Positions 12,310 to 19,097 of a stretch of DNA of 21,414 nucleotides are shown here, in pieces. The notes beneath the pieces were generated by a model. That model had not been told where the DNA came from. It saw only the letters and a program-made list of their open reading frames with translations, and made no database searches. The number at the start of each line of letters is the position of its first letter. Within the stretch, counting starts at the first letter, position 1. Both the position numbers and the translations under genes were made by a program. The DNA comes from a virus. Location: the IMG/VR virus record IMGVR_UViG_3300042887_001327, positions 1 through 21,414 of that record, one strand, 5' to 3'.

Positions 12310-12806
12310 GCGCACTCAGACGCATTAAAAAAGTAAAAGAAGGTTACGAAGTCACCGTCTCTTGCACCAACAAGCCGATGCTGACGGCATTTTATCGTAC
12401 CTACGAACAGTGCGAAAAATTTGCAGACGATTACTTTCTTGATTACTTAGGCGTAGCCCTGAAGAGTGTCCATCACCCCGAAGGCGATGGCATAGAGCCT
12501 GATGGTGTTAACCCCGACTCACTTGAAACGATTGAGATTGAGATACCTATGAGCAAACGATTGAAAGAACTTGCTGAACAAGCTGGATTGGAAGAGCTTG
12601 GTGATGGGGATTGGTGCTCATTAAATCACCCTGATGTACGAGCCGAACACCTTGAACGCTTTGCCGAACTTGTGCGCCAAGACTATTTGCGTGAGTTGAA
12701 AGCGTTGAAGCCTGTGGCTTACATGGATAGCAAAGGAATACTGTTTAACGACACTACACACCCGCATTTGAACACAGCACTCTACGCACTTGAGGTGACG
12801 AAATGA
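12306..12806 (+). CDS. unknown phage accessory protein, apparently modular
   Basis: 166 residues; GAGGGG six bases upstream of the ATG, which overlaps the previous stop. Three pieces can be seen: an N-terminal beta-rich region (EGYEVTVSCTNKPMLTAF), a central acidic-helical region (MSKRLKELAEQAGLEELGDG) and a stretch HLERFAELVRQDYLREL, then a C-terminal KPVAYMDSKGILF module. The HLERFAELVRQ and KPVAYMD parts are each familiar from separate small phage proteins, so this may be a fusion of accessory modules. Function unknown. Confidence 0.7.
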   Translation: MSALRRIKKVKEGYEVTVSCTNKPMLTAFYRTYEQCEKFADDYFLDYLGVALKSVHHPEGDGIEPDGVNPDSLETIEIEIPMSKRLKELAEQAGLEELGDGDWCSLNHPDVRAEHLERFAELVRQDYLRELKALKPVAYMDSKGILFNDTTHPHLNTALYALEVTK

Positions 12807-13204
12807 CCGACACAAAACAACCCGAAACGTTGCGCTTGGCTGATGCGCTTGTATGTACGAGCGTCATATATCCAAGGGCGCAAGCAGCCGCTGAACTACG
12901 CCGCTTGCATGAAGAAAACGAAACACTTAAAAAATGTCTGTTTCAAATGCAAAACGCAGCGATTGAGTTAGCCAAGCCTGAGCAAGAGCCTATTGGTTGG
13001 TTTTTAAAAGACCATTTAGAAACTTACATGGAAAGCTATAAAGATATTGAAGGAGCAATCCCACTCTACACCTCACCACCACGCAAAGAATGGGTCGGTT
13101 TGTCGGTCAATGAAGGTCGTGACTTTTTTGAAAGCAAATTGACAAGAGCGGAATTGATTGCTGAGATCAGCGAATTTTTGGAGGAGAAAAACAATGCCGT
13201 TTGA
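12803..13204 (+). CDS. phage accessory protein with coiled coil and PLYTSPP module
   Basis: 133 residues. GAGGTGA, a seven-base match to the anti-Shine-Dalgarno, precedes the ATG. The start (ETLRLADALV, then RAQAAAELRRLHEENETL) is the common phage 'RLAD...AAELRRLH' coil. The middle has EPIGWF and then IPLYTSPPRKEWVGLS, a string seen in many small phage proteins, and the end is an acidic helix. The gene overlaps the next by 11 bases, whose product carries the same WVGL element. Function unknown. Confidence 0.75.
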   Translation: MTDTKQPETLRLADALVCTSVIYPRAQAAAELRRLHEENETLKKCLFQMQNAAIELAKPEQEPIGWFLKDHLETYMESYKDIEGAIPLYTSPPRKEWVGLSVNEGRDFFESKLTRAELIAEISEFLEEKNNAV

Positions 13205-13412
13205 ACCGCACCCAACCGACCCAACAAAGGTTATTTACAAGACGAATGAGTACTGGATACCCAAGCCGTGGGTAGGCCTGACTGATGATGAAATAAAAGA
13301 GGTGCTTGATTTAAACGTAGCACCTTGGTCGTTATCAGGGGTTGCGTTGCAGCATGTAATGGATGACGCTCGTGCCTTAGAGGCCAAACTTAAAGAGAAA
13401 AACGGTGGCTAA
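13194..13412 (+). CDS. small phage protein with WVGLTDDEI motif
   Basis: 72 residues from ATG at 13194, with GGAGGA starting 15 bases upstream; an ATG at 13158 in the same frame lies within the previous gene and lacks a site. The sequence contains KPWVGLTDDEIKEVLDL, close in form to KEWVGLSVNEGRDFFES of the preceding product, and ends in a helix (VMDDARALEAKLKEKNGG). The related tails suggest module shuffling or duplication within this operon. Function unknown. Confidence 0.7.
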   Translation: MPFEPHPTDPTKVIYKTNEYWIPKPWVGLTDDEIKEVLDLNVAPWSLSGVALQHVMDDARALEAKLKEKNGG

Positions 13413-13740
13413 GCCTAAAGCAGATTACACAGTCACTCTTAACGAACCGCCAATGACTCAAGAAGAAATAAGCCGCAAATTTGTTGAAAACGCCAAAAAA
13501 TACCTGCAACAACAAATCGACTTTTATAAAAAATTGAACCAGTTAAAAAGGAATGAAATGACACCATCGGAACAACTGCACCTTGATGCCGCGGAATACG
13601 CACACATGCGGTTAGAGCTATACAAAGCGGCAAAGAAAGACGGCTCAGTTATAAAAAGAACACCCGAACAGATACAAGGCATTTGGTTGGCTCATTACGA
13701 GGGCTACGTTGCGGGGTACGAAGCCAGAGCGGAAAAATGA
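13405..13740 (+). CDS. unknown helical phage protein, GTG start
   Basis: 111 residues from GTG at 13405, overlapping the previous stop by 8 bases; the ribosome-binding site (AAGAGA) is modest. The product is almost entirely helical and rich in Lys, Gln and Tyr (NAKKYLQQQIDFYKKLNQLK, then PSEQLHLDAAEYAHMRLELY), and ends in GIWLAHYEGYVAGYEARAEK. No family recognised. Its stop forms an ATGA junction with the Trp-rich microprotein gene. Confidence 0.65.
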   Translation: MAKPKADYTVTLNEPPMTQEEISRKFVENAKKYLQQQIDFYKKLNQLKRNEMTPSEQLHLDAAEYAHMRLELYKAAKKDGSVIKRTPEQIQGIWLAHYEGYVAGYEARAEK

Positions 13741-13829
13741 ACATCCCCGCTGACCTACCAATGTGGATGCTGTGGTGGTACGGCGCATGGTGCGCATTCT
13801 TATTATTTTTAAAGTGGTGGTTTAAATGA
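13737..13829 (+). CDS. 30-residue tryptophan-rich membrane microprotein
   Basis: ATG at 13737 overlaps the previous TGA, and its own TGA overlaps the next ATG, so it fills exactly the gap between two genes in the ATGA chain. Six of 30 residues are Trp. The sequence starts MNIPADLPMWMLWWYGAW, continues with a hydrophobic CAFLLFL and ends with KWWFK, giving a short amphipathic or transmembrane helix with aromatic belts at both ends and a basic C-terminus. The upstream site is weak (GCGGAAAA), consistent with translational coupling. Likely membrane-associated; function unknown. Confidence 0.65.
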   Translation: MNIPADLPMWMLWWYGAWCAFLLFLKWWFK

Positions 13830-14119
13830 AAGAATTGACTGATTTCCAGAAGAAGTTCTTTGCCCGCGGCACCAACTCACGGGTGTTCACGCAGGAGGAG
13901 TTTGACGAGGCGCTGGCGCTTGCCAAGGCCGAGATCATGCAGATCGCGATCAACACGACCAAGACCGCGATTTCAATTGAGCGCGAAGAGTGCGCCAAGA
14001 TTGTTGACGCGATGCGTAAGGGGCTCGATGGTGTGGACGTGCCGATGGTGCTGGACGTGGCGCTCGAGCAGCTCGCAACGCAGATCCGCGATAGGCTAAC
14101 GAAGCAGCGGCATGGTTAA
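13826..14119 (+). CDS. unknown helical phage protein
   Basis: 97 residues, ATG overlapping the previous stop; the weak site GGTGG lies 5 bases upstream. The first part (LTDFQKKFFARGTNSRVFTQ, then EEFDEALALAKAE) and the middle (EREECAKIVDAMRKG) are helical. 'REECAKIVDA' is a string common in small phage proteins that otherwise have no assigned role. From this gene on, codon choice returns to the GC-rich style of the replication genes. Overlaps the alternative start of the next gene. Confidence 0.7.
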   Translation: MKELTDFQKKFFARGTNSRVFTQEEFDEALALAKAEIMQIAINTTKTAISIEREECAKIVDAMRKGLDGVDVPMVLDVALEQLATQIRDRLTKQRHG

Positions 14120-14129
14120 GGGGTCCGAC

Positions 14130-14393
14130 ATGGAACTGAACGAGCAAGAGTTAAAAGGTATTGCGCAAATAGGCGCAGCAATACGCGCCAACGCGCAACA
14201 AGTAGGTGGCGCGCACTACGCCACCAAGGCCATACAGCCGTGGGATTTTATTATTGCCAACAACCTCGGCTACCTCGAGGGCAACATCGTGAAGTACGTC
14301 AGCCGGTGGAAGGACAAGGGCGGTGTTGAGGACCTGAAAAAAGCGCGGCATTACCTAGACAAGTTAATTGAGGTGAACGATGAAAACATTTGA
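14130..14393 (+). CDS. DUF3310 family protein (T7 gp1.7-like domain)
   Basis: 87 residues from ATG at 14130, chosen because AAGGGG lies 6 bases upstream; an in-frame ATG at 14112 overlapping the previous gene would add 6 residues. The DUF3310 signature is clear: QQVGGAHYATKAIQPWDFII, NNLGYLEGNIVKYVSRWKDK, then GGVEDLKKARHYLDKLIE. The domain occurs in T7 gp1.7, reported as a nucleotide kinase, so a role in nucleotide metabolism during phage DNA synthesis is a reasonable inference, though many DUF3310 proteins are uncharacterised. Overlaps the next gene by 14 bases. Confidence 0.88.
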   Translation: MELNEQELKGIAQIGAAIRANAQQVGGAHYATKAIQPWDFIIANNLGYLEGNIVKYVSRWKDKGGVEDLKKARHYLDKLIEVNDENI

Positions 14394-14604
14394 CGGTCTT
14401 GAAAGCGCCCTAGTTGGCAGAGCCGAAGTTTGGCAACCAGACGGTAACCGTGTTACCCGGGCAGTCTACGACGGTGAGAAGATCATCAAGCTGCTCATGC
14501 AAGACATGCCGCAAGGCGAGGCACGCGAGTACTGCGACTTCAACATCGAGGGCGGTTACCACGGTGAAGACACCCCCATTATTTTTTGGAATCACGATGA
14601 ATGA
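14380..14604 (+). CDS. small unknown phage protein
   Basis: 74 residues; GAGGTGA directly upstream of the ATG within the end of the DUF3310 gene. The sequence has a beta-type start (GRAEVWQPDGNRVTRAVYDG) and ends with YCDFNIEGGYHGEDTPIIFW, an IEG.YHGE string I have seen in phage accessory proteins without assigned function. No catalytic motif is visible. Overlaps the next small gene by 8 bases. Confidence 0.7.
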   Translation: MKTFDGLESALVGRAEVWQPDGNRVTRAVYDGEKIIKLLMQDMPQGEAREYCDFNIEGGYHGEDTPIIFWNHDE

Positions 14605-14740
14605 CGACGAGCTGTTCAAACTATACGCCGGCATGGCGATGCAGGCCCTGATAACGGCCGCCAAGGTGCCTTGGGATTTAATCCCTCACTTGGCCAACGA
14701 GATGGCGCAAAAGATGATTGCCGAGCAGGGGAGCTCGTAG
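14597..14740 (+). CDS. small conserved-looking phage protein
   Basis: 47 residues from ATG at 14597; the same frame is open back to 14414 but that part is a shadow of the 14380 gene. The layout MNDDELFKLYAGMAMQALIT followed by HLANEMAQKMIAE is a familiar phage microprotein pattern (DDELxxxYAxMAMQALI...A..MA). Function unknown. Its TAG shares a base with the GTG start of the HTH gene, so translation of the two is likely coupled. Confidence 0.7.
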   Translation: MNDDELFKLYAGMAMQALITAAKVPWDLIPHLANEMAQKMIAEQGSS

Positions 14741-14961
14741 TGGCCGGCTACTCACTATCACTGATCAGGCAGATCAACGACACGCCCTTCACGCCCTTCA
14801 CACGCTTGGCCATGAAGGCCATCGAGCTTGACGTGAGCATCGTGGATATTGCCGACCACCTAGAGGTGTCACGCACCGCGGTGTACGCGTGGTTCTTGGG
14901 CAGGTACGAGCCAAGCGCTGATAAATTTACCAAACTGGAGAAATACCTTGAACGAATGTGA
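14740..14961 (+). CDS. small helix-turn-helix regulator
   Basis: 73 residues from GTG at 14740, with GGGGAG 6 bases upstream; an upstream in-frame ATG at 14671 lies inside the previous gene and gives an unnatural N-terminus. Residues 34-56 (IVDIADHLEVSRTAVYAWFL) form a typical HTH with the turn at LEVSR and recognition helix TAVYAWFLGR, followed by YEPSADKFTKLEKYL, as in XRE-family repressor-like proteins. It lies at the end of the rightward operon next to the convergent virion operon, and could regulate late transcription. Targets unknown. Confidence 0.8.
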   Translation: MAGYSLSLIRQINDTPFTPFTRLAMKAIELDVSIVDIADHLEVSRTAVYAWFLGRYEPSADKFTKLEKYLERM

Positions 14962-15091
14962 ACAGGCATACCAAGACTGGCTCAAACTGCTCGACGACGC
15001 CAACGCACGCGACCTGCTCGAGGACCCCTACAACATCTGGCTAGAGGCGTGGGAGCAGGCGCGCATTACACAGGAAAAGCCCGCTGGTTAG
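14948..15091 (+). CDS. small acidic protein with TTG start
   Basis: 47 residues from TTG at 14948, overlapping the HTH gene by 14 bases in another frame. GGAG lies 7 bases upstream, which supports the unusual start. The product is acidic and Trp-containing (YQDWLKLLDDANARDLLEDP, YNIWLEAWEQARIT), probably two helices. It could be a partner or antagonist of the HTH protein, but this rests only on position. The last codons form the left arm of the terminator of the convergent minus-strand operon. Confidence 0.6.
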   Translation: MNECEQAYQDWLKLLDDANARDLLEDPYNIWLEAWEQARITQEKPAG

Positions 15092-15097
15092 GCGGGC
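15075..15097 (-). terminator. rho-independent terminator of the minus-strand virion operon
   Basis: GCCCGC (15079-15084) and GCGGGC (15092-15097) pair around a 7-base loop. Read on the minus strand, the stem is followed by TTTT (15078-15075). It lies 30 bases past the stop of the 15127 gene. The plus-strand gene 14948-15091 ends inside it, so the two operons share this end; on the plus strand it lacks a T-tract. Confidence 0.7.
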
Positions 15098-15124
15098 AAA
15101 CAACCCTGAACGGTTGAGGAGTAA

Positions 15125-15150
15125 AATTATTTGTTAGGGTTAAAATAATT
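15125..15150. repeat. AT-rich inverted repeat at the 3' end of the 15127 gene
   Basis: AATTATTT (15125-15132) and AAATAATT (15143-15150) are perfect complements with a 10-base spacer. They cover the last codons and stop of the 15127 gene. The hairpin would be weak, and the codons (Asn, Phe, Lys) favour such bases, so it may be chance. Confidence 0.35.
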
Positions 15151-16293
15151 AAAACCCTTTCTAATTGCGCCATACGCCAACGGCCCATACTCATAGGCTA
15201 GAGATGGTGCCATGGCTGCAACGCCAGCAGCTTTAACCAGTGGATGTGGTGCCAGCATCAAGGCACCACTGACGCCTTCTAGGCCGTGCAGCATTGCGTC
15301 TCTGTAGTTGCCCCTCATAAACTCTTCGTATGCTTGAGGCAATTTGTACGCAGAGATAGCGCCTAAGCCTGCGCCGACTTTAGGGCCAGACACATAGCTA
15401 GCAATTTTTTCTGCGGCAGTTGGTACAGCTTTTTGAGCTGCTAACATTTCAGCTTTTGAGCCTGCAACTTGTCTCTCTAATCGATCTACTGTTGACGCTA
15501 GTTTAGGATCAATAGATGACTGCGCAGCGGCCTCTGCAGCTTGCGCAGCTTCACGAGCAATAATGGCTTCTTGCAAAGTTTTGTCAATATTGCCAACCAT
15601 CATGCCCGCGCGAGTGCCTTCTGAGCTTCTACCGGGCTCCACGAGCAATCCGCTAGGTAGCTGAGCGCTAGGTCCAAAAACCCGTTGGGCTTTAGGCTCA
15701 GTTGCTGCGTACTGGGCAACGGCATCTTTAGCGCCGCCTTTGCCCACAAGTTGGTTTTCAATAATTGGATTTACATTGCCATACTCGGACTTAAACCAGT
15801 TTTTAGAACCGTAGCCAGCCTGAGGAGCCATTGCTTTTACAAACAGTTCTGGGCTTTTAACAAAGTCTTGCGGATCAACGCCTAGCTGCATAGCGCGTTG
15901 CGTAACAAATTCCATCAGCATACGATTACGCGCTAGCTCCATTTGAGCAGCTTCAGTCACGCCTTGAGCAGCTGCAAAAGGCGCACGAGCACTTTCTAGT
16001 TGCTGTGATGCAACGCGACCTTGCGCACGCAGACCAGACAGCTCGTCTTTTAGATTTGCTGCACGATTTTTAGCTTGCGAATCAATCGGGTCAAGCGGAA
16101 AAAACTTATTAGCCCCGTACCCAACCGCGGCGCCCGCTGCAATTGCTGCTGGGTTTACATCAGAGCCTTCTTCAGGCGCTGAAGATGAGCCTGTAGCTGT
16201 TGGTGTAAAAGGCGCGTATCGATCAACAGGCTTAGCCTCAGACGCAGCAGGAGCGCCGCCATCGAAGGGGGCGTAACGATCAAATTTTGCCAT
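15127..16293 (-). CDS. putative virion/DNA-ejection protein with RYAPF repeats
   Basis: 388 residues. The start carries DRYAPF twice (residues 5-10 and 24-29) in a flexible Ala/Pro/Ser region. Then come an Ala/Gly-rich hydrophobic stretch (about 48-66), a long helical Ala/Gln/Glu-rich section (about 75-130, and EAIIAREAAQAAEAAAQSSI further on), and a hydrophobic C-terminal part (LEGVSGALMLAPHPLVKAAG, VAAMAPSLAYEYGPLAYGAI). Helical Ala-rich proteins with hydrophobic patches are typical of phage internal virion or ejection proteins; this is inference, and no family was recognised. ATG shares a base with the previous stop (TAATG), so translation is coupled. Last gene of the operon. Confidence 0.75.
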   Translation of the reverse strand: MAKFDRYAPFDGGAPAASEAKPVDRYAPFTPTATGSSSAPEEGSDVNPAAIAAGAAVGYGANKFFPLDPIDSQAKNRAANLKDELSGLRAQGRVASQQLESARAPFAAAQGVTEAAQMELARNRMLMEFVTQRAMQLGVDPQDFVKSPELFVKAMAPQAGYGSKNWFKSEYGNVNPIIENQLVGKGGAKDAVAQYAATEPKAQRVFGPSAQLPSGLLVEPGRSSEGTRAGMMVGNIDKTLQEAIIAREAAQAAEAAAQSSIDPKLASTVDRLERQVAGSKAEMLAAQKAVPTAAEKIASYVSGPKVGAGLGAISAYKLPQAYEEFMRGNYRDAMLHGLEGVSGALMLAPHPLVKAAGVAAMAPSLAYEYGPLAYGAIRKGFNYFNPNK

Positions 16294-17924
16294 TATCTAA
16301 ACCCCGGTGAATTTTGCATGATCGTATCCAACAGCTTTGAATACTTTTGCGTCGCTTCGTAGTACGCACCAGCAGGTTGTCTGAAAAACCCGCTAGGGTC
16401 TCTGCCTCGCCCTGTTTTTGTCTCGTACTGCTGAAGGCCTTTGTATATGTCATTCATGACTTCGTACTCAGCGGCACGGCCTTGTGCCCATGAGTAAATA
16501 TTTGCTGCAAGATTAGGCGTACCAGCCTGCGCTGCTTGAAAAAGTCGTGCGTCGTTGTCCGTTGGGTTGACGCCTAACAAACCGCGATTCGTGCTCATTG
16601 ACGCTAAAAACTCTTGCCCAATCAGTCTTGTCAGCTCTGTCACGGCAAGACGTTGATTCTTGGTTAGGTTGGCAGTCTGTAAATACTTTTCAACGGGTAT
16701 GGATATTGACCCAAAGTTGCCTAGCTTTATGCCCTCTTGGGCGCTCGCAAGGAAGCCGTTTAACATGCGCTGAAAGCTATCGTTATCCTTTGCGTTTTGC
16801 AGCAGACCAGTTATTTCAGGATTTGCAGTTAATATTTTTAAAATACCGTCGGTGCGATTCAAGTTTTGAACCGTCTTGATGTTGTCAAAACTTTTAAGTT
16901 TGGCGGTTTCTTCTAAATAAGGCTTGTCTAGAGCTTCTAAATTAGCCTTATAAATATTTTGTTGTGATTCAGTTAATTTAGCAATTTGATCTTGTATTTC
17001 TTTTTCTGATGCGCCCGGTGCGGGTTTAAAAATATTGTTATTAAAACGCGACTGATATGTACCATTGGATAACTGCCTATAGCCAAACTCAACGGGTGCT
17101 TCAGTATTTTCAGACGCGGGTGTGGATGCTGGAGGGGTGTTACCTCTTCCTCGTTGATCTTCTGTGTCCTCAGGCGTTTTTGGCGTACGATCGCCGTCAA
17201 TGCCGGGCACAGCGCCAGCAGGCAACGGCTCTGGTCGAGCAGGACCGCTGCTTAGATTTGGATTAGATGCGGGTGCGCCTGTTTGCGAGGGCTGACTTAC
17301 ACCCGCATAATTAAACGCATTTGCAACTGCAGCAGCGCCGTAGTCTCTATTTAATTTAGCAACGTCTACGCCAGCTTTAAGCCCGTCAATGATAAGTTTT
17401 CGTCTTTCAGTGTCCATTGTCGCTGCGTCTTTTACAGTCGCAGCAATCTTCGGATCAAGCAACGACATGGCTGTAAAGAACTCAGGCGTAAACTTACTGC
17501 CAAGACCAATTATGCCTTCGCCTGATCTTAAAGCGTTGCTTGCTTCTGTTGGAGTTTTAAAACCCATGACGTTTGCAAGCATGTTGTAGGCTTGCGTTTT
17601 ATTGCCAAGCTCGTATTTCTGACCCGCTAACTGTGCACGCATCTGCGCAAGCGGTATGGCGTTTTGTTCTTCAACTTCGCGTTGCTGACCAATGACGCCC
17701 ATTGCGCGACCAAAACCCTCAGCAGCAGAGCCTGTGCGACCGGGGTCAGCCATCGCAGCGGCAACTTTTGCTAAATTTATAGTGCCGCCACGATTCTCAA
17801 GCGCTTTTAACTGAGCGTCGATTGCCTGCGTGTACTTAGCGAGCGCTTCGGGATCTGCGCCAATGCCCATCGGCGGAGCTACTAAGCCACCCGATAACGG
17901 TGCGCCTGCAACTGAAGTGACCAT
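16293..17924 (-). CDS. putative internal virion protein
   Basis: 543 residues. ATG at 17924 has AAGGA 8 bases upstream. The N-terminal half is helical and Ala/Gln-rich (DPEALAKYTQAIDAQLKALE, INLAKVAAAMADPGRTGSAA, AQMRAQLAGQKYELGNKTQA). A Pro/Ser/Thr/Glu-rich disordered linker follows (about 205-275), then a helical C-terminal half (EKEIQDQIAKLTESQQNIYK and onward, ending KYSKLLDTIMQNSP). No enzymatic motif is visible. Context, large size and composition fit a phage internal or ejection protein. Its DNA is more AT-rich than the neighbouring 17947 gene. Confidence 0.72.
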   Translation of the reverse strand: MVTSVAGAPLSGGLVAPPMGIGADPEALAKYTQAIDAQLKALENRGGTINLAKVAAAMADPGRTGSAAEGFGRAMGVIGQQREVEEQNAIPLAQMRAQLAGQKYELGNKTQAYNMLANVMGFKTPTEASNALRSGEGIIGLGSKFTPEFFTAMSLLDPKIAATVKDAATMDTERRKLIIDGLKAGVDVAKLNRDYGAAAVANAFNYAGVSQPSQTGAPASNPNLSSGPARPEPLPAGAVPGIDGDRTPKTPEDTEDQRGRGNTPPASTPASENTEAPVEFGYRQLSNGTYQSRFNNNIFKPAPGASEKEIQDQIAKLTESQQNIYKANLEALDKPYLEETAKLKSFDNIKTVQNLNRTDGILKILTANPEITGLLQNAKDNDSFQRMLNGFLASAQEGIKLGNFGSISIPVEKYLQTANLTKNQRLAVTELTRLIGQEFLASMSTNRGLLGVNPTDNDARLFQAAQAGTPNLAANIYSWAQGRAAEYEVMNDIYKGLQQYETKTGRGRDPSGFFRQPAGAYYEATQKYSKLLDTIMQNSPGFR

Positions 17925-17946
17925 GATTTATTCCTTAAATATTTAC

Positions 17947-19095
17947 TTAAATCAAATAACTATCAGAGCCCGTTTGCGGCAAATCGCCATAATTCCCGCT
18001 TGAAGGATCAATAGCCGGTTTAGTCCCACTACCAAAAGTCTTGCCAAGCCACCCGCCGATATTATCTATGATGCTCGGCCCACCGCTTGCAGGTGTTTGA
18101 AAGAACGAGCCAATACCAGCGCCAAGCGAGCCGAGCTGCATGAGCGGCGAGGTCTGGTACGCGCCCGGAATCGGTCCTGTGTAAGTTGACGACACAGACG
18201 TTGGAATCGTGAAGCCCTTCATCAGAGCTGCTTGCTGCGCTGCAACCTGCAGCGGGAACAACTGCTGATTCTGAGCCATCTGCTGCTGCTGACCGCCCAT
18301 CGTGCTGAGCGCATTAACATCACCCATGCCCAAGTTCTGCGTCGTGGTGCCTAGCGCGCCCATCTGCGCACCGCCAGTTAGTTGGCGCGCTAGATCAGCT
18401 TGGGCTGTCGTCAACGCGTTCTGGTAACCGGCTGCGAGTAAGCCCTGCTGCTGACCGCCCAAGTTCTGCAGCGCGTTTGTGACGTTCTGGCCAAGCACGT
18501 TAGCGCCACGGGTCGAGCCAAACTGACCCGAACCCACAGCACCTGCTGTTGCTTGAGGCGAGATCGTGTTGCGAATGTTCTGCAGACCTAAGCGACCTGC
18601 CTCATCAACGACGTTGTTGATGTACGGGTTCATGTAAGCACCCGCCATGTCTGGCGCGCCAGTGGTCGCAGCGTTCATCGTAAGCGCGTTTGCAGACTGC
18701 AGGTTTGGCTGGTAGTTACCAACGTTTGCGGCTGTCTGATTAAACGCTTGTTGCTGCAGAGGTTGCGCACCAATGTACTGAGCATTTGCGCCTGCTGCCG
18801 TGCTCGTACCGGCCAAGTTGTTCAGGTAATCCATGTACCACGCGGGCGCGGCCGTGGCCTGCTGCTGCGTGGTCGTGATGTTAGGTAGCGCCGCACCCTG
18901 AGTGAACGTGCCGCTCGAGGGTGAAGAGGGCGTGCCGAGCTGAGGGGGCGTCACGTAATTAGACGGCGCAGCGGTCAAGTTTGGACCTGTTGCGGCGTTG
19001 AACGTCGCACCCGGTGTTGGGGCAGCCGCCGCAGCAGTCAGTGGGGAGACTGGCACAGACGTCGGGTCAAAAGTTGTCAGATCAATGTCAGCCAT
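17947..19095 (-). CDS. Gln/Ala/Asn-rich putative virion ejection protein
   Basis: 382 residues; GGAAGGAAATAATC lies directly before the ATG, the same site type as the other virion genes here. The first 80 residues are Ala/Pro/Thr-rich and probably disordered. Residues about 85-290 form a low-complexity helical region rich in Gln, Ala, Asn and Gly (QYIGAQPLQQQAFNQTAANV, QNLGGQQQGLLAAGYQNALT, MGGQQQQMAQNQQLFPLQVA) with a GSGQFGSTRGANVLGQNV stretch seen in DNA-ejection-type proteins. The C-terminus is Gly/Ser-rich. Role in DNA ejection is inferred from composition and place. Confidence 0.72.
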   Translation of the reverse strand: MADIDLTTFDPTSVPVSPLTAAAAAPTPGATFNAATGPNLTAAPSNYVTPPQLGTPSSPSSGTFTQGAALPNITTTQQQATAAPAWYMDYLNNLAGTSTAAGANAQYIGAQPLQQQAFNQTAANVGNYQPNLQSANALTMNAATTGAPDMAGAYMNPYINNVVDEAGRLGLQNIRNTISPQATAGAVGSGQFGSTRGANVLGQNVTNALQNLGGQQQGLLAAGYQNALTTAQADLARQLTGGAQMGALGTTTQNLGMGDVNALSTMGGQQQQMAQNQQLFPLQVAAQQAALMKGFTIPTSVSSTYTGPIPGAYQTSPLMQLGSLGAGIGSFFQTPASGGPSIIDNIGGWLGKTFGSGTKPAIDPSSGNYGDLPQTGSDSYLI

Positions 19096-19097
19096 GA

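Noticed and set aside
15125-15150. AT-rich inverted repeat as the operon terminator
   Set aside because: It overlaps the stop codon, is thermodynamically weak, and the G/C hairpin with T-run at 15075-15097 is a better terminator.
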